Positions 1 to 6,716 of a stretch of DNA of 8,425 nt are shown here, piece by piece. The stretch is from CAJXCL01 sp036011265. Lineage in GTDB: Bacteria; Nitrospinota; Nitrospinia; CAJXCL01. Every line of letters begins with the position of its first letter. Position 1 is the first letter of the stretch. Both the position numbers and the translations under genes were made by a program. The stretch lies in contig DASCNB010000072.1 in the NCBI GenBank assembly GCA_036011265.1, forward strand, positions 1 through 8,425. Direction: 5' to 3'. The notes under the pieces were generated by a model. It made no database searches, had not been told where the DNA came from, and was given only the letters and a program-made list of their open reading frames with translations.

Positions 1-195
1 GGAGTGGAGTTTCCCTGCCCATGGTTGCAAAAATTTGCCATGTCCCCCCCTTTTCTATTTTTGGTACTAATGGTTTGCAAGTAGCCACTTCACCACTTTC
101 CTGCCAATACACCTCATATGGGGTCATGTAGTTTAATGATTGATGAAGCCGTTCTTTATTGTACTTTTCAAAGTACTGCTTCAGCCCCTTGATAG
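1..195 (-). pseudogene. IS3-family transposase (OrfB), C-terminal fragment, cut by another IS
   Basis: On the minus strand this reads as the C-terminal tail of an IS3-family DDE transposase. It contains KGLKQYFEKYNKERLHQSL followed by NYMTPYEVYW, the family's usual 'YFEFYNNERPHQSLGYxTPAEVY' ending just after the catalytic Glu region. The frame stays open to the window edge, so the true stop is not seen. The N-terminal side is lost at about 196, where the ends of a different IS3-type element begin (TGACCTACCC). The sequence differs from the OrfB proteins of the other IS copies in this window, so it is a separate lineage. It is a non-functional remnant as seen here; the catalytic domain may lie elsewhere or be deleted. 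Confidence 0.8.
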
Positions 196-237
196 TGACC
201 TACCCTAAATCTTAGTACCACCCTTAGAGTGATGATT

Positions 238-766
238 TTATGCCGTCAGTTGAAACGTAGCGGAAACTGAGGGCATAGGTTCAAACGTTTCTGGTGCTGG
301 AGGCCTATATCCCAGTGAGCTGTGAGGCCTGATTATATTCTATCCGCCTTTGCTCTAAACTCTGATCCGTTATCTGAGCGGATATTCTCCGGAACTCCTC
401 TGATTGAAAATAGTTCAGCTAAAATTGCAAGAACATCATCTGCTTTTATTTGCCTTTGTACCTCTATGACAAAGCACTCCCTGGTAAACTCATCAATTCT
501 GCTACAAAGTCATAGCTCCATACATGATTAGGTTTTAATGGACGAAGCCTTAAACAAGACCCAACGCCATATCCGCTAAACACGGTCGCGGCCAACCTGC
601 CAACCCTCTATTTTTAACAAACCAGTAATCCGCCAATAGCCATAACGCCCATAGGCTCCTGCAAGCTCGATGATCCTCTTAGTTAGAATGGGATCATCAT
701 CCCTCATAACATATTAAAAATACTTTTCTTGAATATTCTCTATCATCTTTCGTCGCTTAGCCGGGC
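238..766 (-). pseudogene. IS3-family orfB (DDE transposase) relic of copy A
   Basis: Minus-strand fragments of an OrfB transposase can be recognised but lie in different frames. They include LLSPAKRRKMIENIQEKY near the start, then AGAYGRYGYWRITGLL, KPNHVWSYDF (first catalytic Asp), IRSDNGSEF (second catalytic Asp), and the C-terminal RPHSSLGYRPPAPET ending at a stop at 238-240. Compared with the intact OrfB at 6717-7568, the HTH_21 segment after the start, a piece after the first Asp, and about 55 residues around the catalytic Glu are deleted. An in-frame stop follows IQEKYF. It cannot encode an active transposase. Confidence 0.8.
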
Positions 767-1030
767 TTAGAAGTTTTTTGAGGCCGACTCCTTCAAGATC
801 TCCTTATCCAGTGTTAAATTAACAACTAATTGCTTTAACCGGTCATTCTTTACTTCTAACTCTTAAGTCGCTTGGCTTGCTCGACTTTCATTCCTCCGTA
901 CTCCTTACGTCTGCTCTGTCATCCCAAACTCTCTACAGACCTGGGCTACTACCTGACCCTTTACCACTTCTACTTCGGCTTCCCGGAGCATCCTCATTAT
1001 TTGCTCTACTCGAAAACCCTTCTTTCACAT
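767..1030 (-). pseudogene. IS3-family orfA (HTH protein) relic of copy A
   Basis: Reading down from the ATG-like codon at 1030, the minus strand gives residues that align with the intact OrfA at 7589-7867, including the block LREAEVE and a helix-turn-helix part ending in TEQT. The second codon is TGA where the intact copy has Phe. A 14-nt deletion (intact copy: the bases encoding FYRWR, near 7736-7749) removes the end of the helix-turn-helix and shifts the frame. The 3' end retains the A AAA AAC tract and the stop just after it. Plus-strand open frames across here (for example 872-1072) are shadows. Confidence 0.75.
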
Positions 1031-1177
1031 AAACTTACCCCACTTCTGCTTAATCTTTTATCACAATACTAACTTTAAGGGTGGATCAGTTTTTTGGGGT
1101 AAAACCAAAAAGTAAAGCCTTGCCTAAAAGAGAGATATTTGTTAATTTGAATGATAAAAGCTATTACCTGATCCTCA

Positions 1178-1185
1178 TATCTTTG
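1178..1185 (+). promoter_or_regulatory. Possible TAnnTTTG promoter element upstream of pseI
   Basis: TATCTTTG matches the -7 consensus TAnnTTTG known for Bacteroidota sigma-ABfr promoters and lies 28 bases before the pseI ATG. I do not see a good -33 TTG/TTTG at the expected distance; the nearest TTTG is at 1146-1149, too far upstream. The assignment depends on the host being Bacteroidota-like, which is itself inferred. Confidence 0.25.
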
Positions 1186-1213
1186 TGACTTTGTACCTTA
1201 GTGGTTAATTATT

Positions 1214-2269
1214 ATGAACGAAATAACCATAGCGGATAAAAAAATAGGCATTAACCATCCGCCATTTATCGTTGCGGAGATGTCGGGGAACCACAACCAG
1301 TCTTTGGAAAGAGCTTTGAAGATTGCTGAAGCGGCGCACAAAGCTGGAGTAGATGCGTTAAAGCTGCAAACCTATACCGCAGACACCATAACAATCAACG
1401 AAAAATCCGGTAACTTTGTCATTAACAATCCTAACGGTCTATGGAAAGGTAAAACATTATATGAACTTTATCAGCAAGCTTATACTCCCTGGGAATGGCA
1501 TAAGCCTATTTTTGAGCGGTGCCGTGAACTGGGTCTTATTGCATTCAGTACGCCTTTTGACGAAACAGCTGTAGAATTTTTAGAAGATTTAAATGTTCCC
1601 GCATATAAAATAGCGTCATTTGAAAATAATCATCTACCATTACTCAAGAAAGTAGCGTCGACAAGAAAGCCCGTAATTATATCGACAGGCATGGCATCCA
1701 TTACCGACTTAGATTTGGCTATCAGCACTATTCGCGACTCAGGTTGTAATGATATTATTTTACTTAAATGTGCAAGCACTTACCCTGCAACTCCCGAAGA
1801 TATTAATTTATTGACAATTCCTCATATGAAGCAGCTTTTTGATACTGAAGTGGGTCTTTCTGATCATACTCTCTCTATAGGAGTAAGTATCGGAAGTGTT
1901 GCGATGGGCGCAACGGTGATCGAAAAGCATTTTTGTTTATCCCGGTCTGATGAAGGCGTTGATTCCGTATTTTCAATGGAACCAGATGAAATGAGAATTT
2001 TAGTAGAAGAATCTTCTAAGTTATGGCGAGCTTTAGGAAAAATTTATTATGGAGTCACAAAAAAAGAAAAGAGTTCTGTCAAATTTAAACGTTCAATTTT
2101 TGTGGTGGAAGATATCAGGAAAGGCGAAGAATTTACAGATAAAAATATTAGGGTTATTCGCCCAGGTGATGGATTGTCTCCAAGACACTATGAAATCCTT
2201 TTAAGAAAAAAAGCAACCTGTGATGTTAAAAGAGGAACTCCCATGAGGTGGGAGTTAGTTAATACTTGA
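1214..2269 (+). CDS. pseI: Pseudaminic acid synthase (NeuB family)
   Basis: 351 aa, full length for PseI. The enzyme condenses 2,4-diacetamido-2,4,6-trideoxy-L-altrose with phosphoenolpyruvate to make pseudaminic acid in the cytoplasm. The NeuB-type TIM barrel covers roughly residues 15-280, with AEMSGNHN (21-28), KLQTYT (50-55), STPFD (112-116), YKIASFEN (131-138), ISTGM (156-160), STYPAT (188-193), GLSDHT (214-219) and the metal-ligand-region EKHF (237-240). A C-terminal SAF/antifreeze-like domain spans about 291-350 (RSIFVVEDIRKGEEFT, then IRPGDGLSP). AEMSGNHN and SFEN favour PseI over sialic acid or legionaminic acid synthases, which carry AExGxNHN and PSGE-like motifs. The start at 1214 is kept because the family N-terminus fits; no Shine-Dalgarno is visible. 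It follows the IS relic by about 105 bp. No other Pse biosynthesis gene is in the window. Confidence 0.93.
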   Translation: MNEITIADKKIGINHPPFIVAEMSGNHNQSLERALKIAEAAHKAGVDALKLQTYTADTITINEKSGNFVINNPNGLWKGKTLYELYQQAYTPWEWHKPIFERCRELGLIAFSTPFDETAVEFLEDLNVPAYKIASFENNHLPLLKKVASTRKPVIISTGMASITDLDLAISTIRDSGCNDIILLKCASTYPATPEDINLLTIPHMKQLFDTEVGLSDHTLSIGVSIGSVAMGATVIEKHFCLSRSDEGVDSVFSMEPDEMRILVEESSKLWRALGKIYYGVTKKEKSSVKFKRSIFVVEDIRKGEEFTDKNIRVIRPGDGLSPRHYEILLRKKATCDVKRGTPMRWELVNT

Positions 2270-2458
2270 CCAGTAATTTTCCCCATCCAAGATCAGTAAA
2301 ATTAAAAAAATAGATCAACGCTGCAAAACTTTACTTTTAACAAACTTTTTTAAGCTCCTTTTATCCTTGGCAGGTGAAGAAAGAAGGTGGCTTTTAGTTA
2401 TTTTCGATTGTTATTTTACCGTACTTTGTAAATCTGTAAACTTCTAAATAAATATTTA

Positions 2459-3487
2459 ATGTATAAACATTTTTACAATTTGATTAAAAATATGCCGTTA
2501 GCTGAAGAGGCGTATTTTATATTTCAACAATATAACAGTTGGAGCAACTTCAACAAGAGAAATGTGTCAGATGCTCCCACATCTATAATGATCGAAATTA
2601 CAAACCAGTGTAACCTGGATTGCATCATGTGCGCCACGCAAAAAGGAACAAGAAAAAAAGGTAATATGGATTTGTCTCTTTACAAAGAGATTATTCTGCA
2701 GGCTTCCGCGATAGGTGTAAAGGTTGCTACTCTACATACAATCGGAGAAGCATTGCTCCACCCGGATGTTGTAGAAATGATTGGATTCGCAACTGAGAAA
2801 GGGCTTATTACTAATATAACTACTAATGGTCAATTGCTTACCGAGGAAAAATCTAGAAAGTTATTAGAAGCAGGATTACGTACCCTCAGGGTTTCAGTCG
2901 AAGGCGCCACAGAAGAGACCTATTCCAAAATCAGAAGGGGAGGAAGCCTTGAAAAATTAATCAACAATCTAAGAACATTTAAAAGAATTAAGGAAGAAAA
3001 GAGATATAATGTAAACATTACAATAAACTCTATATTGATGAAAGAAAATGAGCAGGAAATAGCTGCTTTTTATAAGTTATTTGTTCCAATGGTCGATACA
3101 CCGAATAATATTTTTTTTAACAATCTAGGTGACCTTGGGGGTAAAATTGATATGGAAAAACATGCATTAGAAAAACCAAATTATAGAATAAAAAACCCGT
3201 GCAGTACTCTCTGGTCAACTCTTCATGTTCAATGGGATGGTAATGTTTCCGCATGTTGTGTGGACTTTGACGGAAAACTTATTATTGGTGATTTGCAGAA
3301 TAAATCATTAAAGGAAATATGGGAAGGAAACCAACTTCAACAGTTCAGAAAATATCACCTGGAAAGAACACCTGAAAAAATGCCGCTGTGTGAAAATTGT
3401 TCAACTATTAGGGTGAGAATGCTTGACGAGTATAGGATGTATAAGTTTAACCAAAAATGGAGAAAAAATTATCTTAACCATAAATGA
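2459..3487 (+). CDS. Radical SAM enzyme with SPASM-like C-terminus
   Basis: 342 aa, substrate unknown. Radical SAM enzymes cleave S-adenosylmethionine with a [4Fe-4S] cluster to start radical chemistry. The cluster motif CNLDCIMC gives Cys51, Cys55 and Cys58 (CxxxCxxC), preceded by the first barrel strand (IMIEITNQ). Residues 94-102 read TIGEALLHP, in place of the usual GEPLLHP. ITTNGQLLT (120-128) and LRVSVEGA (143-150) follow as further barrel strands. The C-terminus has Cys248, Cys266/267, and Cys311/Cys314 (CENC), with DGNVSACCVDFDGKLIIGDL and SLKEIW typical of SPASM-domain proteins. The later cysteines of a full seven-Cys SPASM are absent, so probably only one auxiliary cluster is bound. 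The gap from pseI is 189 bp and the start is AT-rich without a Shine-Dalgarno. It may act on a sugar or peptide of the glycan locus; that is inference from context. Confidence 0.88.
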   Translation: MYKHFYNLIKNMPLAEEAYFIFQQYNSWSNFNKRNVSDAPTSIMIEITNQCNLDCIMCATQKGTRKKGNMDLSLYKEIILQASAIGVKVATLHTIGEALLHPDVVEMIGFATEKGLITNITTNGQLLTEEKSRKLLEAGLRTLRVSVEGATEETYSKIRRGGSLEKLINNLRTFKRIKEEKRYNVNITINSILMKENEQEIAAFYKLFVPMVDTPNNIFFNNLGDLGGKIDMEKHALEKPNYRIKNPCSTLWSTLHVQWDGNVSACCVDFDGKLIIGDLQNKSLKEIWEGNQLQQFRKYHLERTPEKMPLCENCSTIRVRMLDEYRMYKFNQKWRKNYLNHK

Positions 3488-3507
3488 TTGTATCAGAATT
3501 CTATAGC

Positions 3508-4251
3508 CTATTTTACTCTAAATAAACGAGCAACAAATGCTCTATTTTTTGGAAGCTGGTTAGAGCTTTTTATTTCCTTGGTTCCTAAATTTTCGAATAT
3601 TTTTTTATAGTTTCGAGCCTTATGTCTATGGGAATCATTAACTTCATCTTCTACTGTAATGATATATTTTTTGGAAATTCTGATCATTTCATTAAATATA
3701 AATTCTGAGCTCGGGTGAATGTGTTCAAGCACCGCCATTGTAAAAACCAATTCAAATGATTTCTCAGGAATTTTTTTTATAGTCACTTCTATTGAGTCAT
3801 TATAAATGGTAGCTTGTCGATAAAACTCTGGATATGTTTCTTCCATCAATTTAACAGCGTGCTCATTTATTTCCACACCCGAAAGATTATAAAAACCTTT
3901 TGTAAATAAATAATTTAAGTTTCTACCAACGTTACAACCCAGCTCTATAATAGGCAATGAATGTTCCAACTTGGGCAAAAAACTATATAAGAATTCACTT
4001 TTATAGTTTGGGTTAATGTAATCTTCTGCTTTGTTTAAAATAGGACTATCTTGTTTCCAAAATCTATGAAGCACTATCTTTTCATCCATTTTTCGTTCTG
4101 TACCAACTACAACGTCTCTTAACAATACCAATAAGTTGGGGGATAAGTTGTTCTTAGCAAATTCTGAAAGGAGAAATTTTCTAAGAATCGTTTCGGTAAT
4201 TGTTATTGATTTAGCAATTTTTGCTACTTTTAAAATAATTCCAGTTATCAT
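3508..4251 (-). CDS. Class I SAM-dependent methyltransferase
   Basis: 247 aa; substrate unknown. The Rossmann-type SAM-binding core starts at about residue 99. Motif I is IELGCNVGRN (102-111); the acidic residue that holds the ribose is in GVEINEHA (125-132); and FELVFTMAVLEHI (166-178) matches the Methyltransf_11-type post-II region. About 98 residues precede the core. This N-terminal part is basic and mildly hydrophobic in its first 50 residues and shows no domain I recognise; Met55 is an alternative start near the conserved part. The gene converges on the radical SAM gene with only 20 bp between stops. The poly-A stretch before the ATG offers no Shine-Dalgarno. In glycan loci such enzymes often O- or N-methylate a sugar, which is a possibility here and not shown. 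Confidence 0.8.
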   Translation of the reverse strand: MITGIILKVAKIAKSITITETILRKFLLSEFAKNNLSPNLLVLLRDVVVGTERKMDEKIVLHRFWKQDSPILNKAEDYINPNYKSEFLYSFLPKLEHSLPIIELGCNVGRNLNYLFTKGFYNLSGVEINEHAVKLMEETYPEFYRQATIYNDSIEVTIKKIPEKSFELVFTMAVLEHIHPSSEFIFNEMIRISKKYIITVEDEVNDSHRHKARNYKKIFENLGTKEIKSSNQLPKNRAFVARLFRVK

Positions 4252-4730
4252 TTTTTTCTTTTTTTATACTATTAAATGTAAAAAATACGTGCGCTTATTT
4301 CTTTAGTTGTTCAAACCACCCAGTTTGTTGGCTCAATTCTCCTGATCTGAACCGGAAATTGTTTTGTGGAAAATCTGTCCTCAATATCACACCTTTAATC
4401 TTTATGGTAAACCAACGGAATTGGCTTAAAAACTATTATGATTCAATTCAACGACTTGAACCAACGAACAAAAATAGAAATTCTGTGCTTCTTGTTCCCC
4501 ACTTGATCGGAGAAATAGTGTTTTTAAATGCGAATGTTATTTTGAGAACCACTATAGCCTATATAGCCATTAAATAGAATGCGTTTCTGTATATAAAGGA
4601 AAAAGTTTATTCTAACAATAATCGCACAATTGAAACAGATAAATAAATATCTTCGTTACAACGAAAACTTATTTGACTAAAACCTTATATTCTATAAAGA
4701 ATTTGAATATTGGAAGATAATTCACTGCAT
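4252..4730. other. 479-bp gene-free stretch between methyltransferase and flippase
   Basis: AT-rich sequence between two minus-strand genes. A plus-strand open frame of 72 codons (4359-4577) has no motif I recognise, no ribosome binding site and no start context, so I do not call it a gene. On the minus strand only short open stretches occur, with stops in all frames. A near-perfect short palindrome lies at 4652-4665 (TTCGTT AC AACGAA). The stretch should hold the flippase 3' end signals and the methyltransferase promoter, but I cannot identify either with confidence. It could be an eroded gene. Confidence 0.5.
4652..4665. repeat. Short palindrome TTCGTTACAACGAA
   Basis: Six-base perfect arms separated by AC, about 65 bp past the stop of the flippase gene on its transcribed strand. 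The loop is too short for a good hairpin and there is no adjacent clean T-run, so it is not called a terminator. It could be a dyad for a regulator of the downstream methyltransferase gene, or chance in AT-rich DNA. Confidence 0.3.
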
Positions 4731-6221
4731 CTAAAAGAATCTTGCAAATGCAAAAATTCTTTTGTTCGCACTTTCAACAAAAGCTTTTGCTTCTTCACTC
4801 AGTGGTTTAAGCAGAAAAAGCATAGCTATAAATCCAAAACCATATATTGCTATTTTTATTAAAATTGATATAAAACCACTTCCATTATCGAAGGCTATAG
4901 GCATTGAAGCAATTATACAGGCTAACAGTATTTTCATCTCAAAAATTAGTGGGAATTCCACTTTAATGTAATAACGCACAAAAAGCATATTAACAATCCC
5001 TACCAGTGATTGTGAAAAACCTGTCGCTACAACGACACCCCAAACACCATATTTTGGAATTAAAATAATGTTCAGCACTATGTTAAGTATTCCTCCAGCA
5101 AATTGAATTTTCAGCGCCAAAGCCTTTCTCCTCAGGATGTAAAAGACAGGCATACAAAAAGCTGCTCCACCTAAAATTGTAATGCAGGTGAAAATTGCAA
5201 ATATCTTAAAATAGACTGCTACTTCAGAAAACTGGCTCCCATATAAAAATTCAATTATGATTTTTGCGTTAAATATGGCAAAGATATAAATAGGTATTGA
5301 GAGTAATGTATAGACTTGCGTAACCATGGACCATGAAAGGGCGAGACCTGAGTTACCCTCTTTTGAATATTTCTCTGAAAAAACAGATTGTGATAACGCT
5401 CCAATCCCTTGTAAAGGTAAAACCATCATGGAAACAAGAGAGAAACATATAAAATAAAAACCAATTTCTTCACTTGGCACGTTAAAATAATTCATAATAA
5501 TTATATCAGCCTGTGCTCCTAGGCCAAAGGCAATAAAAGTACTTAATGCCGCTGCCGCTCCAATTTCGTATGATTCATTAAGTTTCACAGGAGAGGTATG
5601 TCCGAATATGTAATCCTTTCCTAAAAATATTAAAATAAAAGTGGTCAATAGATTTGAGATTATAAAGGCGCTGAGAATACCTCCAATTTTATATCCCATT
5701 GCAAAAAAAAGAGTCAAAAGCAAAAGATTAATAAATTGGTTGATTCCTTCAATTATTGAAACTAACTTTATCCTCAGTAATGCCCTAAAAATCATAGTTA
5801 AATAGGAAAAAGTCACTAAGGTACTAAAATACAAGATAATAAAAATAATGTACTTAGGCAAAATGACATCTTTGAAGAAGCCCTGAAGCAGCGGCATAGC
5901 AAAATACAGGAGAATAGCCGTTACAAGTATGATTACTATGCGATACAAAAATAATTTTCTAATTAAAAATCGCATTTTTTTAATTGAATCCTCCAATGTA
6001 TTTAAAACAGGAAGTTTCACATTCAAAATAGTTTCAAAACCTAAGGAGGTAAATAGCCTTAGAGTCGAAGGGATGGTGAGGATAGAAGCATATATACCCA
6101 ACTCTGTTTTTCCAAGCTTCCTGGCAATAAGAATAGAAATAATAGCGCCAAAAATACCCATCATTGTTTTTCCAATAAAGTTCCAGATTAATCCAAATGT
6201 GAATTTTTTTGATAGTGACAT
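4731..6221 (-). CDS. Polysaccharide/oligosaccharide flippase, Wzx-like (MOP superfamily)
   Basis: 496 aa polytopic inner-membrane protein. It begins with a basic, amphipathic start and a first membrane segment (FGLIWNFIGKTMMGIFGAII), followed by ARKLGKTELGIYAS, the usual opening of the polysaccharide biosynthesis (MATE-like) family. About 12-14 hydrophobic segments are spread over the whole length, which is normal for Wzx. The internal PKYGVWGVVVATGFSQSLVG is characteristic of the second half of the fold. It would flip undecaprenyl-diphosphate-linked glycan repeat units to the periplasmic face. Next to pseI, the cargo plausibly contains pseudaminic acid, which is inference. The start at 6221 has no Shine-Dalgarno; a hairpin cluster begins 17 bp upstream. 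I see no frameshift. A teichuronic or O-antigen exporter of the same family is the alternative. Confidence 0.88.
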   Translation of the reverse strand: MSLSKKFTFGLIWNFIGKTMMGIFGAIISILIARKLGKTELGIYASILTIPSTLRLFTSLGFETILNVKLPVLNTLEDSIKKMRFLIRKLFLYRIVIILVTAILLYFAMPLLQGFFKDVILPKYIIFIILYFSTLVTFSYLTMIFRALLRIKLVSIIEGINQFINLLLLTLFFAMGYKIGGILSAFIISNLLTTFILIFLGKDYIFGHTSPVKLNESYEIGAAAALSTFIAFGLGAQADIIIMNYFNVPSEEIGFYFICFSLVSMMVLPLQGIGALSQSVFSEKYSKEGNSGLALSWSMVTQVYTLLSIPIYIFAIFNAKIIIEFLYGSQFSEVAVYFKIFAIFTCITILGGAAFCMPVFYILRRKALALKIQFAGGILNIVLNIILIPKYGVWGVVVATGFSQSLVGIVNMLFVRYYIKVEFPLIFEMKILLACIIASMPIAFDNGSGFISILIKIAIYGFGFIAMLFLLKPLSEEAKAFVESANKRIFAFARFF

Positions 6222-6237
6222 GAGTTAAGTGCGGATA

Positions 6238-6354
6238 AAGTGGAGTTCCATGGGTAAACCCGTGGCATCTTTTCCACTTCGAGCTTTGCTCGACACCCTT
6301 CGGGCGATTTTACATCCACCCACAGGTAAACAAGTGGAACTCTGCCCTTCGGGC
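6238..6354. repeat. REP-like hairpin cluster (two inverted units)
   Basis: Four hairpins in tandem. The first is compound: outer arms AAGTGGA (6238-6244) and TCCACTT (6273-6279) enclose CATGGGT/ACCCGTG (6249-6255 with 6258-6264, one G-T pair). Then come CGAGC-TTT-GCTCG (6280-6292), CCC-TTC-GGG (6296-6304) and GCCC-TTC-GGGC (6344-6354). The segment 6243-6265 (GAGTTCCA...ACCCGTGG) recurs inverted at 6320-6342 (CCACAGGTAAACAAGTGGAA, then CTC), so two copies of one unit face each other. This arrangement resembles REP/BIME elements spread by REP-associated tyrosine transposases (RAYT). No RAYT gene is present. It lies immediately 5' of the flippase start. Confidence 0.7.
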
Positions 6355-6366
6355 TAATTAGAAAGA

Positions 6367-6552
6367 TTATCCTGTTATATACTTCATCTTTATTTTAGTG
6401 CAGGCTTCGAGGATATTGACTGTTCCCTGTATATTTACATAAAGACGGTCAAGTCTTCTTTTTTCAGCCCTTTTAACCACTAATACTGCCTCAAGGTAGA
6501 TTGCATGATCACATCCTCTTATTACTGTAGAACTCGTGTATAGTATAAAATA
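6367..6552 (-). pseudogene. Fossil fragment of NDP-sugar epimerase/dehydratase (extended SDR)
   Basis: A single minus-strand frame, 6367 (TAA) to 6552, gives about 61 residues whose core fits an extended short-chain dehydrogenase. GCDHAIYLEAV corresponds to the family's GCDxVIHLAAxxGV strand. It is followed by VKRAEKRRLDRL, then YVNIQGTVNILEAC, the highly conserved YxxNxxGTxNxLEAA helix after the active-site region. The Rossmann GxxGxxG start and the catalytic YxxxK are both missing. The frame stops 14 codons after LEAC, and nothing recognisable follows before the REP-like cluster. The family acts on nucleotide sugars, for example as UDP-sugar epimerase or dehydratase. The motif differs from PseB, which has HVPACEYNPFEA-like sequence here. 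I take it as a remnant of another sugar gene of the locus. Confidence 0.6.
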
Positions 6553-6675
6553 CTACCTGAACAAGAATCATTGAACTTTAAATACTTTTTTGTTAAACTT
6601 TATCATACAGAATGATTTTTTTCTATTCCTATTGTTGAGTTTATAAATAATCCTTTAAAAGATACCTTTTACTCT

Positions 6676-6700
6676 TGACCTGCCCCCAGTTAATGTACCA
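6676..6700. repeat. Terminal inverted repeat of intact IS, orfB side
   Basis: TGACCTGCCCCCAGTTAATG pairs with the opposite end at about 7917-7941, where the outward-reading sequence is TGACCTAGCCCCCTTAAATC. They share TGACCT, a run of C and TTAA, with a one-base offset. Confidence 0.85.
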
Positions 6701-6716
6701 CATAGTGTGTTAGTCT

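Larger units (their letters stand above)
196..1107 (-). mobile_element. Decayed IS3-family insertion sequence (copy A)
   Basis: The ends form imperfect inverted repeats. The left end reads TACCCTAAATCTTAGTACCA at 201-220. The right end, read from the other strand, is TACCCCAAAAAACTGATCCA, with its outer edge at 1101. Extending to TG...CA tips gives about 196-1107. The interior aligns on the minus strand with the intact IS at 6676-7941 but is about 350 bp shorter, through several deletions in both reading frames. It still carries the GTTTTTT tract (773-779; A AAA AAC on the coding strand) that is the frameshift site in the intact copy. No clear target-site duplication is visible. It sits inside the transposase fragment at 1-195. 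It belongs to the same IS type as the copy starting at 8288, judged by near-identity over about 130 bp. Confidence 0.85.

Noticed and set aside
322..531. 69-codon plus-strand open frame
   Set aside because: It is antisense to the orfB relic of the decayed IS; the minus strand carries the recognisable transposase motifs.
872..1072. 66-codon plus-strand open frame
   Set aside because: Antisense to the orfA relic; no motif and no ribosome binding site.
3488..3507. Bidirectional terminator between the convergent radical SAM and methyltransferase genes
   Set aside because: The 20-bp gap contains no stable inverted repeat.
4359..4577. 72-codon plus-strand open frame in the intergenic gap
   Set aside because: No recognisable domain, no start context, and it is alone on its strand between minus-strand genes; treated as chance.
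4762..4971. Plus-strand open frame inside the flippase gene
   Set aside because: Shadow of the flippase reading frame.
5929..6228. 99-codon plus-strand open frame overlapping the flippase 5' end
   Set aside because: Shadow of the flippase gene, which has a clear membrane-protein pattern on the other strand.
6238..6354. CRISPR array
   Set aside because: Only two inverted units with no regular spacers; the pattern is nested hairpins, as in REP elements.
6344..6354. Rho-independent terminator at GCCCTTCGGGC
   Set aside because: The stem is only four base pairs and no T-run follows on either strand.
6367..6552. Remnant of PseB
   Set aside because: The segment before the NxxGTxN helix (VKRAEKRRLDRL) does not resemble the PseB HVPxxEYNPxEA motif; a different sugar epimerase or dehydratase fits better.
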